From Psychrobacter sp. 4Bb (GTDB lineage: Bacteria; Pseudomonadota; Gammaproteobacteria; Pseudomonadales; Moraxellaceae), in NCBI RefSeq assembly GCF_002836735.1, contig NZ_PJAS01000074.1, positions 62,001-126,000 of the forward strand: a stretch of DNA of 64,000 nucleotides, read 5' to 3'. A program made the position numbers and the translations under genes. Position 1 is the stretch's first letter; each line of letters starts with the position of its first letter. Shown one piece after another: positions 45,600 through 53,910 of this stretch. The notes beneath the pieces were generated by a model. It was not told the origin of the DNA. It worked only from the letters and a program-made list of their open reading frames with translations, and searched no databases.

Positions 45600-46682
45600 A
45601 TGTACTTAACGTCTGATTGGTTATACCAATCAATCTATATTATTTGTCTAGGTTTATTTATGCTTCAACGATTGCTATCAAAAAAACAGCCACATACATT
45701 GTATGGCTTGCTACCAAAAATATCGCAATACAGTATCGTCGTGACGATGCTATCTAGCGCATTGTTTTTGATGCCTAGCGCACATGCCGCCAGCTGTAAA
45801 ATCCCAAAAAGTTATTACAAAAACGTCTCCTGCACAGCCAGTAGTAGTTACTTTTTGGCGATCAAAGATTTTGGTGCGCCAGTGGCTTTAATCGATAAAA
45901 AAGGCAAACGAGTCGTTGATTTGTCACGTTATCAAAAAGTCGATGCCGATAAACTGTCAGGCGGTCTGTTGCCTGTACTGCGTAACAGTCGCGTCGGTTA
46001 TCTCAATATGCAGGGCCGCGAAGTCGTGCCTGCCATGTACGATATATTGACAGAGAGTCAAGGTTGGGCGCGGCCTGTATCGGATGGGCGTATCGTGGTA
46101 AAAAAAGAGGGTAACTATGGTGTGATTAATACAGCCAATAGTACCGTTGTCTCATTTTCTGCAGCGATTGATGATATCGACAATTATCGTAATGGGGTGG
46201 CGCGTGTACGCAAAGGCCGTGCAACCAGTTGGGTAGATAGAAATGGTAATGCAGCGAATGATCCAAATGCCCAGACTGACACTCAGGCAGTAAATAAATC
46301 TACTTCTTCTAACGAAAAATCTAGCGCAGCATTAGAGTCTGTACCAACGCGTTTTACGACGCTTCAATCGCGTCAGCAAGATGGTAAATGGGGTTTCGTC
46401 GATGACAATAATGTCACTATGATTACGTATTCATTTGACGAAGTGCGTCCGTTCTCTGAGGAATATGCTGGCGTGCGTATCGGTGAAGAGTGGGGTTTTG
46501 TCAATTTAGGCGGTGAGCTAGCGATCCCTTTTCGCTTTGCTAATAATGGTGTGAACGCTAACGATAGCTATCAGGGCAAACCATCCTTTGTATTTACCGG
46601 TGGTAAGGCGTGGATTGGTAACCTAAAGAATGGGAATAAAATGTGTATTGATAAGGAAGGCGCTGGTGTTGCTTGTGATTGA
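45600..46682 (+). CDS. Exported WG-repeat protein
   Basis: A 360-residue protein with WG-type repeats (Trp-Gly followed by hydrophobic residues): KWGFVDDNN and EWGFVNLGG are clear, and related VGYLNMQG and YGVINTAN units lie earlier. Repeats are interrupted by a Ser/Thr/Asn-rich linker near residues 215-245. A hydrophobic signal ending in LMPSAHA lies near residue 60, so export to the periplasm is likely. The long N-terminus suggests the true start may be ATG 45660 rather than 45600; I give the full frame. WG proteins are of unknown function and some bind partners in the envelope. Confidence 0.8.
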   Translation: MYLTSDWLYQSIYIICLGLFMLQRLLSKKQPHTLYGLLPKISQYSIVVTMLSSALFLMPSAHAASCKIPKSYYKNVSCTASSSYFLAIKDFGAPVALIDKKGKRVVDLSRYQKVDADKLSGGLLPVLRNSRVGYLNMQGREVVPAMYDILTESQGWARPVSDGRIVVKKEGNYGVINTANSTVVSFSAAIDDIDNYRNGVARVRKGRATSWVDRNGNAANDPNAQTDTQAVNKSTSSNEKSSAALESVPTRFTTLQSRQQDGKWGFVDDNNVTMITYSFDEVRPFSEEYAGVRIGEEWGFVNLGGELAIPFRFANNGVNANDSYQGKPSFVFTGGKAWIGNLKNGNKMCIDKEGAGVACD

Positions 46683-46690
46683 TGCAATTA

Positions 46691-46848
46691 CTAGGGCGTG
46701 TCCTCATTTTAAAAGTGGTGATAAAAATGAGATAAATCGCAGTCAAACAAGGAAAATAGCGCAGATAATATCGAGATATTAGTCAGCTATTTGACGCCAT
46801 TTTTAACCCATTTAGATAACTATCGATTGAATTGAGGACACGCCCTAG
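46691..46848. mobile_element. 158-bp miniature inverted-repeat transposable element
   Basis: Perfect 16-base inverted ends, CTAGGGCGTGTCCTCA (46691-46706) and TGAGGACACGCCCTAG (46833-46848), enclose 126 noncoding bases. The outer CTAG may be a 4-base target duplication, as seen for IS5-group elements; a TA duplication is the alternative. No transposase is encoded, so it would depend on a full-length element elsewhere. A shorter relative is at 27307-27374. It lies eight bases after the WG-repeat gene and ahead of a terminator. Confidence 0.8.
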
Positions 46849-46863
46849 GATTAAATAGACAAT

Positions 46864-46914
46864 AAAAAAGAGTGTAAAATCCGTGATTTTTCGCTAGGTT
46901 TTACACTCTTTTTT
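46864..46914. terminator. Bidirectional terminator, long stem
   Basis: AAAAAAGAGTGTAAAA (46864-46879) pairs with TTTTACACTCTTTTTT (46899-46914) between the WG-repeat gene and the convergent hydrolase gene. The 158-bp element inserted between this terminator and the WG-repeat stop. Confidence 0.85.
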
Positions 46915-46935
46915 TTGACATTGATGTGTTTAAAG

Positions 46936-47985
46936 CTAGTTGCTCGATAAATGATTGCTGATTAAGTCAACCATATAAGGCTGATAATACTCTGGAATAT
47001 CGTGTGCCATACCTTCGATGAGATGGAACGTAGCGTTAGGGATGGTCTTGGCAACCACTCGGCCCTGCGAGGCAGGGAGGAGTCCATCAGCGCTACCATG
47101 TAATACAATCGTTGGTGCTTTGACTTGCTTACTAAACCGGCTGATAGAACCTGACGCTAAGATAGCATTGAGCTGCTGTACTGTACCAAGCGGGTGAAAA
47201 TTACGCTGATAGCGAATCTTAGCGATTTCACGCACCATACGCACATTCACATGACCTGGTGTACCAACGGTCTTCATAAACCAAACACTATGACGCACGA
47301 TATCACGCTCAGAGTGACTCTCTGGACGATTGATAAGGGTGTATAGCTGTTTGGGCTTGGGTGGCTTCAAAAATGCACGATTGGTCGTGGTAAACATGAG
47401 CGCCATTCGCTGTACTAAGCTTGGATAACGTGCTGCCACGATTTGTGCAATCATACCGCCCATCGAAGCCCCAAGCAGGTGTGTTTTACCAAGCTTTAGT
47501 GCTTTAATCAAACGCGCGGTGTCTTCAGCCATGTCCGTCAAGTTATAAGCAACCTGCGTGCTTTTATTAGACAGCCCTGTCTGTAGACGTACCATCATTT
47601 TGAGCTGGCTAATACGCGGCAAGCCTTCTATCTGCACTTTAGAAGACAAGCCGATATCTCGATTATCAAAACGAATCACAAAAAAACCAGCATCGATAAA
47701 GCGCTTAATAAAATTGTCTGGCCAAAATATCATTTGTGAGCCTAGCCCCATAATCATCAGTAGCGGCGGATTATTAGGATTACCGCCAGCTTCGACACAC
47801 AACTCAATACCATCACCGATGTCAATCATTGCTTGACGAAGGTGCTTACTCAAGTCAGAGTCGCGCCATTGATGCTCCCCAAACTTGCGCCACTCAGGAG
47901 TAGGGTAGTTATTCAGATGATCTTCTAGATTGTTATCTAGCGTTTCAGGCAATTTGGCACTATTGATGTCATTTGATTTTGTCAT
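46936..47985 (-). CDS. Alpha/beta hydrolase
   Basis: A 349-residue alpha/beta-fold hydrolase. The nucleophile elbow is GASMGGMIAQ (G-x-S-x-G) near residue 170, the acid is in VLHGSADGLLP and the histidine in GMAHDIPEYY. No signal peptide, so cytosolic. Similar proteins act as esterases or epoxide/ester hydrolases; substrate unknown. AGGACACTTC precedes ATG 47985. It follows the rubredoxin gene by 27 bases on the same strand and is probably co-transcribed with it. Confidence 0.88.
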   Translation of the reverse strand: MTKSNDINSAKLPETLDNNLEDHLNNYPTPEWRKFGEHQWRDSDLSKHLRQAMIDIGDGIELCVEAGGNPNNPPLLMIMGLGSQMIFWPDNFIKRFIDAGFFVIRFDNRDIGLSSKVQIEGLPRISQLKMMVRLQTGLSNKSTQVAYNLTDMAEDTARLIKALKLGKTHLLGASMGGMIAQIVAARYPSLVQRMALMFTTTNRAFLKPPKPKQLYTLINRPESHSERDIVRHSVWFMKTVGTPGHVNVRMVREIAKIRYQRNFHPLGTVQQLNAILASGSISRFSKQVKAPTIVLHGSADGLLPASQGRVVAKTIPNATFHLIEGMAHDIPEYYQPYMVDLISNHLSSN

Positions 47986-48012
47986 GAAGTGTCCTAATTA
48001 GAGGGTCATCTA

Positions 48013-48177
48013 CTACAGCTCAAGCATCTCAAAATCAAGCTTACCGACACCGCACTCAGGGCAAGTCCAGTCATCAGGGATGTCTTCCCACTTAGTACCA
48101 GGTGCGATACCTTCTTCTGGGCAGCCAAGCGCCTCATCGTATATCCAGCCGCAGACAATACATTCATAACGTTTCAT
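48013..48177 (-). CDS. Rubredoxin
   Basis: A 54-residue iron protein found by reading the minus strand between the hydrolase and apt. Iron ligands are Cys6 and Cys9 in [12 protein letters not shown] and Cys39 and Cys42 in [10 protein letters not shown]. Length and the W37/D-rich centre are typical. AGGA six bases before ATG 48177 supports the start. Rubredoxins carry single electrons, for example to alkane hydroxylases or in oxidative-stress responses. No rubredoxin reductase or hydroxylase is adjacent here, and the partner may be elsewhere. It is the first gene of a probable two-gene unit with the alpha/beta hydrolase. Confidence 0.95.
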   Translation of the reverse strand: MKRYECIVCGWIYDEALGCPEEGIAPGTKWEDIPDDWTCPECGVGKLDFEMLEL

Positions 48178-48542
48178 AAATAGTCCTATCGATCATTACC
48201 AGTATTACAGTTACAGCGTGCTATAAACGCTCATTTTTAATATTACAGCTATTATATTAGACTGCAAAAACGCACGTAGTTTAGCATATAACCGCAATTT
48301 TCATAGTTAAGTTTACACTTGTATATTGAGATGACTTTTCTTTTATCAAGTCAATCACATATGTGACCTTATTAGCGCTTGATAACAAGACTGGACGCCA
48401 GCCCGCCATACGAAAACCAATTATGCTATAATAATCGCCGCTAAATTCACAGTAATGCTTAGCATTTATCGCTGATATATCATCCAGTTGTTGTCTTATC
48501 TAAACTAACCAAACCATCTAAATACATAAGTTAAGGGTCATC
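48178..48542. other. Divergent intergenic region rubredoxin / apt
   Basis: 365 bases. One candidate apt promoter is listed separately. No RNA gene or open frame recognised. Confidence 0.45.
48424..48432 (+). promoter_or_regulatory. Candidate extended -10 promoter for apt
   Basis: TGCTATAAT holds the extended -10 TG and a perfect TATAAT about 110 bases before the apt start. No good -35 at the right spacing. Confidence 0.4.
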
Positions 48543-49109
48543 ATGAGTACCAATGCCGCCGCCACATCCGCCACCAACAATGAGACGTCTCATGTGCTCA
48601 ATACTGACCATCCGTTTTGGCAGATTATTCGCACAGTACCAGACTTTCCAAAAGCTGGCATTGATTTTTATGACATTACCCCGTTACTGCGCAGTCATAT
48701 TGACGCTGTCATTGACGCGCTACTTGCCGCATTGCCAGAAGGGCTTATGGACGAGGTAGATTGTCTGGGCGCAGTAGAAGCACGCGGCTTTGTATTTGCC
48801 AGTATGCTAGCAGGTCGTCTGGGCAAAGGCATGATCTTGCTACGTAAACCAGGTAAGCTGCCGCCACCAGTTGCCAACAAAGCCTATGCACTGGAGTATG
48901 GTAAAGACACGCTTGAGATGCAAAACAACCTACCGCCTGAGCGCGTACTATTGGTTGATGACATCTTGGCGACTGGTGGTACGTTGACCACTGCTTACGA
49001 GCTATGTCAATCAGCTGACCATACTGTGGTCGGTGCGTTAGTGTTACTGGACTTGGTCGACTTGCATGGCGAGTTCCCAGTACCTGTTTATACGGTACTA
49101 AAAGCTTAA
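48543..49109 (+). CDS. apt: Adenine phosphoribosyltransferase
   Basis: Purine salvage enzyme joining adenine and PRPP to give AMP. The PRPP-binding motif is VLLVDDILATGGTL near residue 137, with GAVEARGFVFAS and RKPGKLP earlier, both conserved in Apt. The length of 188 is slightly above 170-180 because of a ~15-residue N-terminal extension rich in Ala/Thr/Asn. AAGGG precedes ATG 48543. Ends before a strong terminator. Confidence 0.95.
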   Translation: MSTNAAATSATNNETSHVLNTDHPFWQIIRTVPDFPKAGIDFYDITPLLRSHIDAVIDALLAALPEGLMDEVDCLGAVEARGFVFASMLAGRLGKGMILLRKPGKLPPPVANKAYALEYGKDTLEMQNNLPPERVLLVDDILATGGTLTTAYELCQSADHTVVGALVLLDLVDLHGEFPVPVYTVLKA

Positions 49110-49294
49110 AATGAATTGCTATGTTTTTGACTACTAGACACGTTGGATAGTCGATATATAGTCGATATATAGTCGGTGAACTACTAAATCGCTACGGCGT
49201 TACCCTCCTTAGATGTATTATTTGTACAATCTGCAGTCGGCTGCCTTGTACCCATTTTAGAGTTCTTTGACTATAGTTAAACGATTCTCCAAAT

Positions 49295-49332
49295 AAAAAA
49301 GCGCCCTGATACTATGTCAGGGCGCTTTTTTT
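49295..49332. terminator. Strong bidirectional terminator after apt
   Basis: AAAAAAGCGCCCTGA (49295-49309) pairs with TCAGGGCGCTTTTTT (49317-49331), loop of seven, between apt and the convergent adhesin-E-like gene. Confidence 0.92.
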
Positions 49333-49377
49333 GATACTGTATTAATGTTTTTTAGTATTGTGTTAAGTAGGCTGTGT

Positions 49378-49845
49378 TTATTGCTCTTCGTCTTGTTCGT
49401 AGTCCTTACAAGACTGCTCTATCACCGTACGACCGACTGTCTTTGGGGTAGTGACTTTAAAGTCTTTTGTAGTCAATATTGGTTTTTCTGACTGCCATGA
49501 TTTGGTTACTTTGCCTTCAGCATCGTAGTTAACAAAGGCTCGTCTATAGTAACTGGCGTCTTTACATGAAATGAGTAGTTGTTGCTCACTATGGTCAATA
49601 CTGTTTTTTTCTTCCTTCGAGTCATCTTTATCGGCATCTTTGTCTTTAGGATAGGTTCTAAGGATAGATACTGTGATATTTTCGACGTCTTTTTCATCTA
49701 TGATACTGATGTCAGAGCTTTCAATAGAATCCAAATCTATACTAAAAACTGATCCAGAGCCGCTCTCGGACACCTTTACCCAGTTGACTGCCTGGGCGCT
49801 GATCGCTAAAGCACTGCCTGCCAATAATATTGATAGCCGTTTCAT
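49378..49845 (-). CDS. Exported surface-adhesin-E-like protein
   Basis: A 155-residue protein with signal peptide MKRLSILLAGSALAISAQA, cleaved before VNWVKV. The mature start VNWVKVSESGSGSVFSIDLDSI and the later CKDASYYRRAFVNYDAEGK resemble the adhesin E domain first seen in Haemophilus surface proteins. A Lys/Asp/Glu-rich insert lies mid-protein. I chose ATG 49845, which has AAGG five bases upstream. Host adhesion is not implied for an environmental organism. The C-terminal CKDYEQ could pair with the internal cysteine. Confidence 0.78.
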   Translation of the reverse strand: MKRLSILLAGSALAISAQAVNWVKVSESGSGSVFSIDLDSIESSDISIIDEKDVENITVSILRTYPKDKDADKDDSKEEKNSIDHSEQQLLISCKDASYYRRAFVNYDAEGKVTKSWQSEKPILTTKDFKVTTPKTVGRTVIEQSCKDYEQDEEQ

Positions 49846-49955
49846 ATAAGCCTTGCTTCTTGTCATTTGAAGTAGGTAATGATAGCCAACTTACTATTAG
49901 TAGGCAAATATCTTTTGTGCCAGCTCAGTATCCGTCGCGCTCTGTCGTGTGGCTA

Positions 49956-50900
49956 TTATTGTCCGCGAATGGCTGCTAATGTCTTAGCCAGCTCGTCACG
50001 CGCCCCGATAAAACCGTCAATACCCTTAGGTAACAAGTCCTGTGTAACCTTGTCTTGCTGATACGCAGCACTAAACTCTTCATGCGTTAAGCTTACCTGA
50101 GTCATCGCCTTCATATCCATCGACATACTCGGAGACAGTTGGCGAGTTACCTCGGTATCCATGGCTGCCAACTCATCAATGAGGTTGGGAGCTATCGTCA
50201 ACAAGTCACAACCTGCCAATGCCAAAATTTGCTCGGTAGAGCGGAAACTAGCGCCCATTACTTGCGTCTGGTAACCGTGCTGTTTGTAATACTGGTAAAT
50301 GAGCTTGACTGACTGTACGCCCATGTCATCAGAAGCCGGTATGTTTTGACGACTTTGTTGTCGTTTTTGCCAATCTAGAATACGGCCGACGAAAGGTGAT
50401 ATCAGGGTTACACCAGCATCTGCACAGGCAATCGCTTGGTGTTGTCCAAACAGTAGGGTCAGGTTGCAGTGAATATTTTGAGTCTCAAGATAGCGCGCCG
50501 CCTCAATACCTTGCCAAGTTGCCGCCATCTTGATCAATACTCGCTCTGAATCGACGCCCGCTTTTTGGTAAGCATCCATAAAAGCCAGTGCCTTATCTAT
50601 CGTCGCTTGAGTATCATAAGATAAGCGAGCGTCCACTTCAGTAGAGACTCGGCCTTCAATCAGCTCTAAAATATCGCAGCCAACTTGAATGGTCAGCGCA
50701 TCGATCACGGCATCCACATCACCATTGTGACGACTCATGGTCTCTGACAACATGCCTTGGTTGTCAGGATGAATCAGAGCCTTGGTGATAAGGCTCGGGT
50801 TGGTGGTCGCATCGATAGGTTTTAAACGGGCGATAGCGGCAAGGTCACCAGTATCAGCAACAATCGTAGTCATAGTGCGTAGCTGTTGTAATGCGCTCAT
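49956..50900 (-). CDS. tal: Transaldolase
   Basis: Pentose-phosphate enzyme moving a three-carbon unit between sugar phosphates. The Schiff-base lysine is in VLIKMAATWQGIEAA near residue 132. DATTNPSLI near residue 31 and LISPFVGRILDW near 180 are conserved transaldolase motifs. The 314-residue class I form fits TalB. AAGGATACCTG precedes ATG 50900. Gene stands alone. Confidence 0.95.
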   Translation of the reverse strand: MSALQQLRTMTTIVADTGDLAAIARLKPIDATTNPSLITKALIHPDNQGMLSETMSRHNGDVDAVIDALTIQVGCDILELIEGRVSTEVDARLSYDTQATIDKALAFMDAYQKAGVDSERVLIKMAATWQGIEAARYLETQNIHCNLTLLFGQHQAIACADAGVTLISPFVGRILDWQKRQQSRQNIPASDDMGVQSVKLIYQYYKQHGYQTQVMGASFRSTEQILALAGCDLLTIAPNLIDELAAMDTEVTRQLSPSMSMDMKAMTQVSLTHEEFSAAYQQDKVTQDLLPKGIDGFIGARDELAKTLAAIRGQ

Positions 50901-51365
50901 CAGGTATCCTTTTTTTTATTAATCACATGATGCTCCTCTTATATATAACAGGGTAGGGAGCTGAACTGGAACTGTAACACAGTTTTGGGCAGGTGTTGCC
51001 TCATAGTTATGCTATGCGTCGCTGTTATCTGGCTCAACTGTGCTAATATTAATAACAGTTGGTATATTTATACGCATTTACGCATGGGCACTGACCTTAG
51101 TTTTTGCTATAGTAGAGCCGGCTATGTATCAAGCTGCTGTATTTGGCAGTAAATATAGCATTAACGCCAAATGGCACTAGCAATATAGGGTGTTTTTGAT
51201 AGACTGTTTTGAGGTTGATTTTGAATATAGTTTCTACTATCAGGCTCTAACTAAAAAAAACAGTCAGATTTGGCAATAGTGCTACCTAAGTAATAGCAAT
51301 GTAATAACAATATTTAAATAATAGTAATATCTAACAGCGATAAAATCTAAAAAGGATGGGCGGTA
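50901..51365. other. Divergent intergenic region transaldolase / pheA
   Basis: 465 bases. It lies upstream of pheA, where a phenylalanine leader peptide and attenuator could occur. I find no Phe-rich short frame nor a terminator hairpin, so attenuation is not supported. The last ~80 bases are low-complexity, with several short AATA-rich near-repeats (51285-51335). Confidence 0.45.
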
Positions 51366-52538
51366 ATGAGCGAGCAGTCACCAGAGCAAACAATGGATAA
51401 TCTAAATCAAACCACTACAGGCGCTAGCGATACCGCAACTGAAAAAGAGTTTTTAGACAATATTCGCCAAAATATTGACGCAGTAGACTGTGAGATCCAA
51501 ACGTTAATCAACGACCGTGCAAAGTTGGCTCAGCAAGTAGCCATGGTAAAGAAAAATCATACCGCTGCTGATGACAATAGCAATCCTATCTTTTACCGCC
51601 CTGAGCGTGAAGCACAGGTGCTAAAAGCTGTCATGGAGCGTAATGCGGGTCCCATTGCTGATGAGAAAATGGCGCGTTTATTCCGTGAAATCATGTCAGT
51701 ATGCTTGGATTTAGAAGCGCCGCAGCGTATTGCCTTCTTGGGCCCTGTCGGTACCTTTACGCATGCCGCTGCGCTCAAGCACTTTGGTAAAGCCGCTGAT
51801 ACTGTGCCAATGACAACCATTACTGATGTGTTCCGCGAAGTCGAGGCGGGTACAGCGATGTACGGTGTGGTTCCTGTCGAAAACTCTTCAGAAGGCGTAG
51901 TCAACCATACTCTAGATGGTTTCTTATCTTCTACTTTGAAAATCATTGGCGAAGTTGAACTGCCAATTCATCAAAACTTCTTGGTTGCTGAGCATACTAA
52001 GATTGATGGCTTGAGCCGTATTTATTCGCATCAGCAGTCGCTTGCTCAATGCCGTCATTGGCTAGATGTAAACTTCCCTAATGTTGAACGCGTTGCTGTA
52101 TCAAGCAACGGTGAAGCCGCTCGCCGCCTTAAAAACGAATGGCATTCAGCTGCGATTGCAGGTGACGTCGCTGTTGCAGAGTACGGCTTGCATAAGCTTT
52201 ACTCAAATATCGAAGACAATCCAAGCAACACCACACGCTTCCTTATTATCGGTCATGAAGCGATTGCACCATCTGGTCAAGACAAAACTTCTATCGTCGT
52301 CTCAGCTCATGATAAAGCAGGCGCACTGATCGAAATATTGAAACCTTTGTCATATCATGGCGTATCGATGACCAGTATTGAGACGCGTCCTGAGCGTCCT
52401 AATAAGTGGGCATACGTATTCTTTATTGATATGAATGGTCATGTTAATGATCCAAACGTTAGCGCTGCCATCAATGATATTCGTCCATTGGTCAAAGATT
52501 TGCGCATATTAGGCTCATATCCAAAAGCTGTCCTATAG
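51366..52538 (+). CDS. pheA: Bifunctional chorismate mutase/prephenate dehydratase
   Basis: First committed step and second step of phenylalanine synthesis. The AroQ chorismate mutase domain spans ~residues 28-115 (NIRQNIDAVDCEIQTLINDR). The prephenate dehydratase domain follows (residues ~118-300: AFLGPVGTFTHAAALKHFG, VPVENSSEGVVNHTLD, NTTRFLIIG). The C-terminal ACT domain contains AGALIEIL and SIETRPERPNKW, the Phe-binding GAL and ESRP regions. The length of 390 is normal. The N-terminus carries ~25 extra residues. First gene of the pheA-hisC-tyrA/aroA series. Confidence 0.96.
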   Translation: MSEQSPEQTMDNLNQTTTGASDTATEKEFLDNIRQNIDAVDCEIQTLINDRAKLAQQVAMVKKNHTAADDNSNPIFYRPEREAQVLKAVMERNAGPIADEKMARLFREIMSVCLDLEAPQRIAFLGPVGTFTHAAALKHFGKAADTVPMTTITDVFREVEAGTAMYGVVPVENSSEGVVNHTLDGFLSSTLKIIGEVELPIHQNFLVAEHTKIDGLSRIYSHQQSLAQCRHWLDVNFPNVERVAVSSNGEAARRLKNEWHSAAIAGDVAVAEYGLHKLYSNIEDNPSNTTRFLIIGHEAIAPSGQDKTSIVVSAHDKAGALIEILKPLSYHGVSMTSIETRPERPNKWAYVFFIDMNGHVNDPNVSAAINDIRPLVKDLRILGSYPKAVL

Positions 52539-52657
52539 ACGACCACCTATAGATAATTACAGGCTTACTCACTGGTATTCATACATAATAGATGGGTCTT
52601 AGCTTTTACAGATAGTATTCAAAAAAAGCATTTACAGACACCATCTAAGGATAAACC

Positions 52658-53800
52658 ATGCAGACTACTCAATTGACCGCATCAGATCTATCGCCGTTAA
52701 CGCCAGCTTACGACAGTATTTTGGCATTGGCACCTTATCAAACCGGTAAGCCAATTGAGGAGCTGACACGTGAGTATGGTGTCTCAGATGTGGTCAAGTT
52801 GGCTAGCAATGAGAATCCAATGGGATGCTCCCCACGAGTGACGCTAGCAGTGACTGAGCAGTTAGGGCAGTTGTCGCGCTATCCTGATGGCAATGGTTAC
52901 TATCTAAAGCAAGCGCTGGCTGACTTTAACGATGTCAATGCCAATCAGATTACCTTGGGTAATGGCTCTGATGATTTGCTCGATATTTTAGCACGCAGCT
53001 TTGTGGGTGCTGATGATGCCATCGTCTATAGTCAGTATGCTTTTGTGGTATATCCTATGCTAGCGAAGATGCAAGGTGCCACGGGCATTGAAGTGCCTGC
53101 TCAGCGCTTCGGCCATAATCTAAAAGCCATGAGCCAAGCGGTACAAGATAATCCGAATACCAAAATTGTCTTTATTGCCAATCCGAATAATCCAACGGGT
53201 ACGCAGCTAGAGCAAAAAGAGCTGTATCAGTTCGTTGCTAGTGTACCAAGCTCAGTCTTGGTGGTACTAGATGAAGCTTATATCGAGTATAGTCCTGAGA
53301 GTAACAACCGCGCACTATTAGATGAGTTCGATAATGTCATTGTTGTGCGTACTTTTTCTAAAGCTTATGGGCTGGCAGGTTTACGCGTCGGTTATGCTCT
53401 AAGCTCGGTGGCAGTGGCGGATTTACTAAACCGTATTCGTCAGCCATTTAACGTCAGCCGTGTCGGTTTGGCTGCTGCTGCTGCTGCACTTGCCGATCAA
53501 GACTTTATCGAAAAAACTCGTCTGATAAACGATGAGCAAATGCGTTGGTTAGAAAAGCAGTTTGACGCGCTAGGATTGGGTTTTGTGAAGTCGCATGCCA
53601 ATTTTATTATGGTCGAAGTGCAGGTTGAGATGGAAGATATAACCGCTGCTTCTATCCATCAGGCACTACTTGAACAAGGCGTTATTGTCCGCCCGTTGGA
53701 TGCTTATGGATTGCCTAACTGGCTGCGTATCACAGTAGGTGTGGCTGAAGACAACCTACGTTTGATTGATACTTTGCGTTCTATTTTGACTGAAGACTAA
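52658..53800 (+). CDS. hisC: Histidinol-phosphate/aromatic aminotransferase
   Basis: PLP fold type I aminotransferase of 380 residues. The PLP motifs are LASNENPMGCSP, GNGSDDLLDI, VLDEAYIEY and the cofactor lysine in RTFSKAYGLAGLRVGYA. It sits between pheA and tyrA/aroA, the same place as the HisHb aminotransferase in the Pseudomonas aromatic supraoperon. It may therefore work on prephenate or aromatic keto acids as well as histidinol phosphate. AAGGATAAACC precedes ATG 52658; gap of 119 bases from pheA and 110 to the next gene. Confidence 0.92.
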   Translation: MQTTQLTASDLSPLTPAYDSILALAPYQTGKPIEELTREYGVSDVVKLASNENPMGCSPRVTLAVTEQLGQLSRYPDGNGYYLKQALADFNDVNANQITLGNGSDDLLDILARSFVGADDAIVYSQYAFVVYPMLAKMQGATGIEVPAQRFGHNLKAMSQAVQDNPNTKIVFIANPNNPTGTQLEQKELYQFVASVPSSVLVVLDEAYIEYSPESNNRALLDEFDNVIVVRTFSKAYGLAGLRVGYALSSVAVADLLNRIRQPFNVSRVGLAAAAAALADQDFIEKTRLINDEQMRWLEKQFDALGLGFVKSHANFIMVEVQVEMEDITAASIHQALLEQGVIVRPLDAYGLPNWLRITVGVAEDNLRLIDTLRSILTED

Positions 53801-53910
53801 GCGCATCCATTAATATTTTTTAACTTAAAAATTGTTCTTTATTAGCCATTAAAATTTATAACACTAAGACTGGCTCTATCTATGTCTTAGTGTGTCCAAC
53901 GAGAAAAGCC

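Noticed and set aside
45420..45600. RNA gene or riboswitch upstream of the WG-repeat gene
   Set aside because: No consistent stem structure or family motif could be found by eye.
50901..51365. Phenylalanine leader peptide and attenuator before pheA
   Set aside because: No short Phe-rich frame and no terminator hairpin found.
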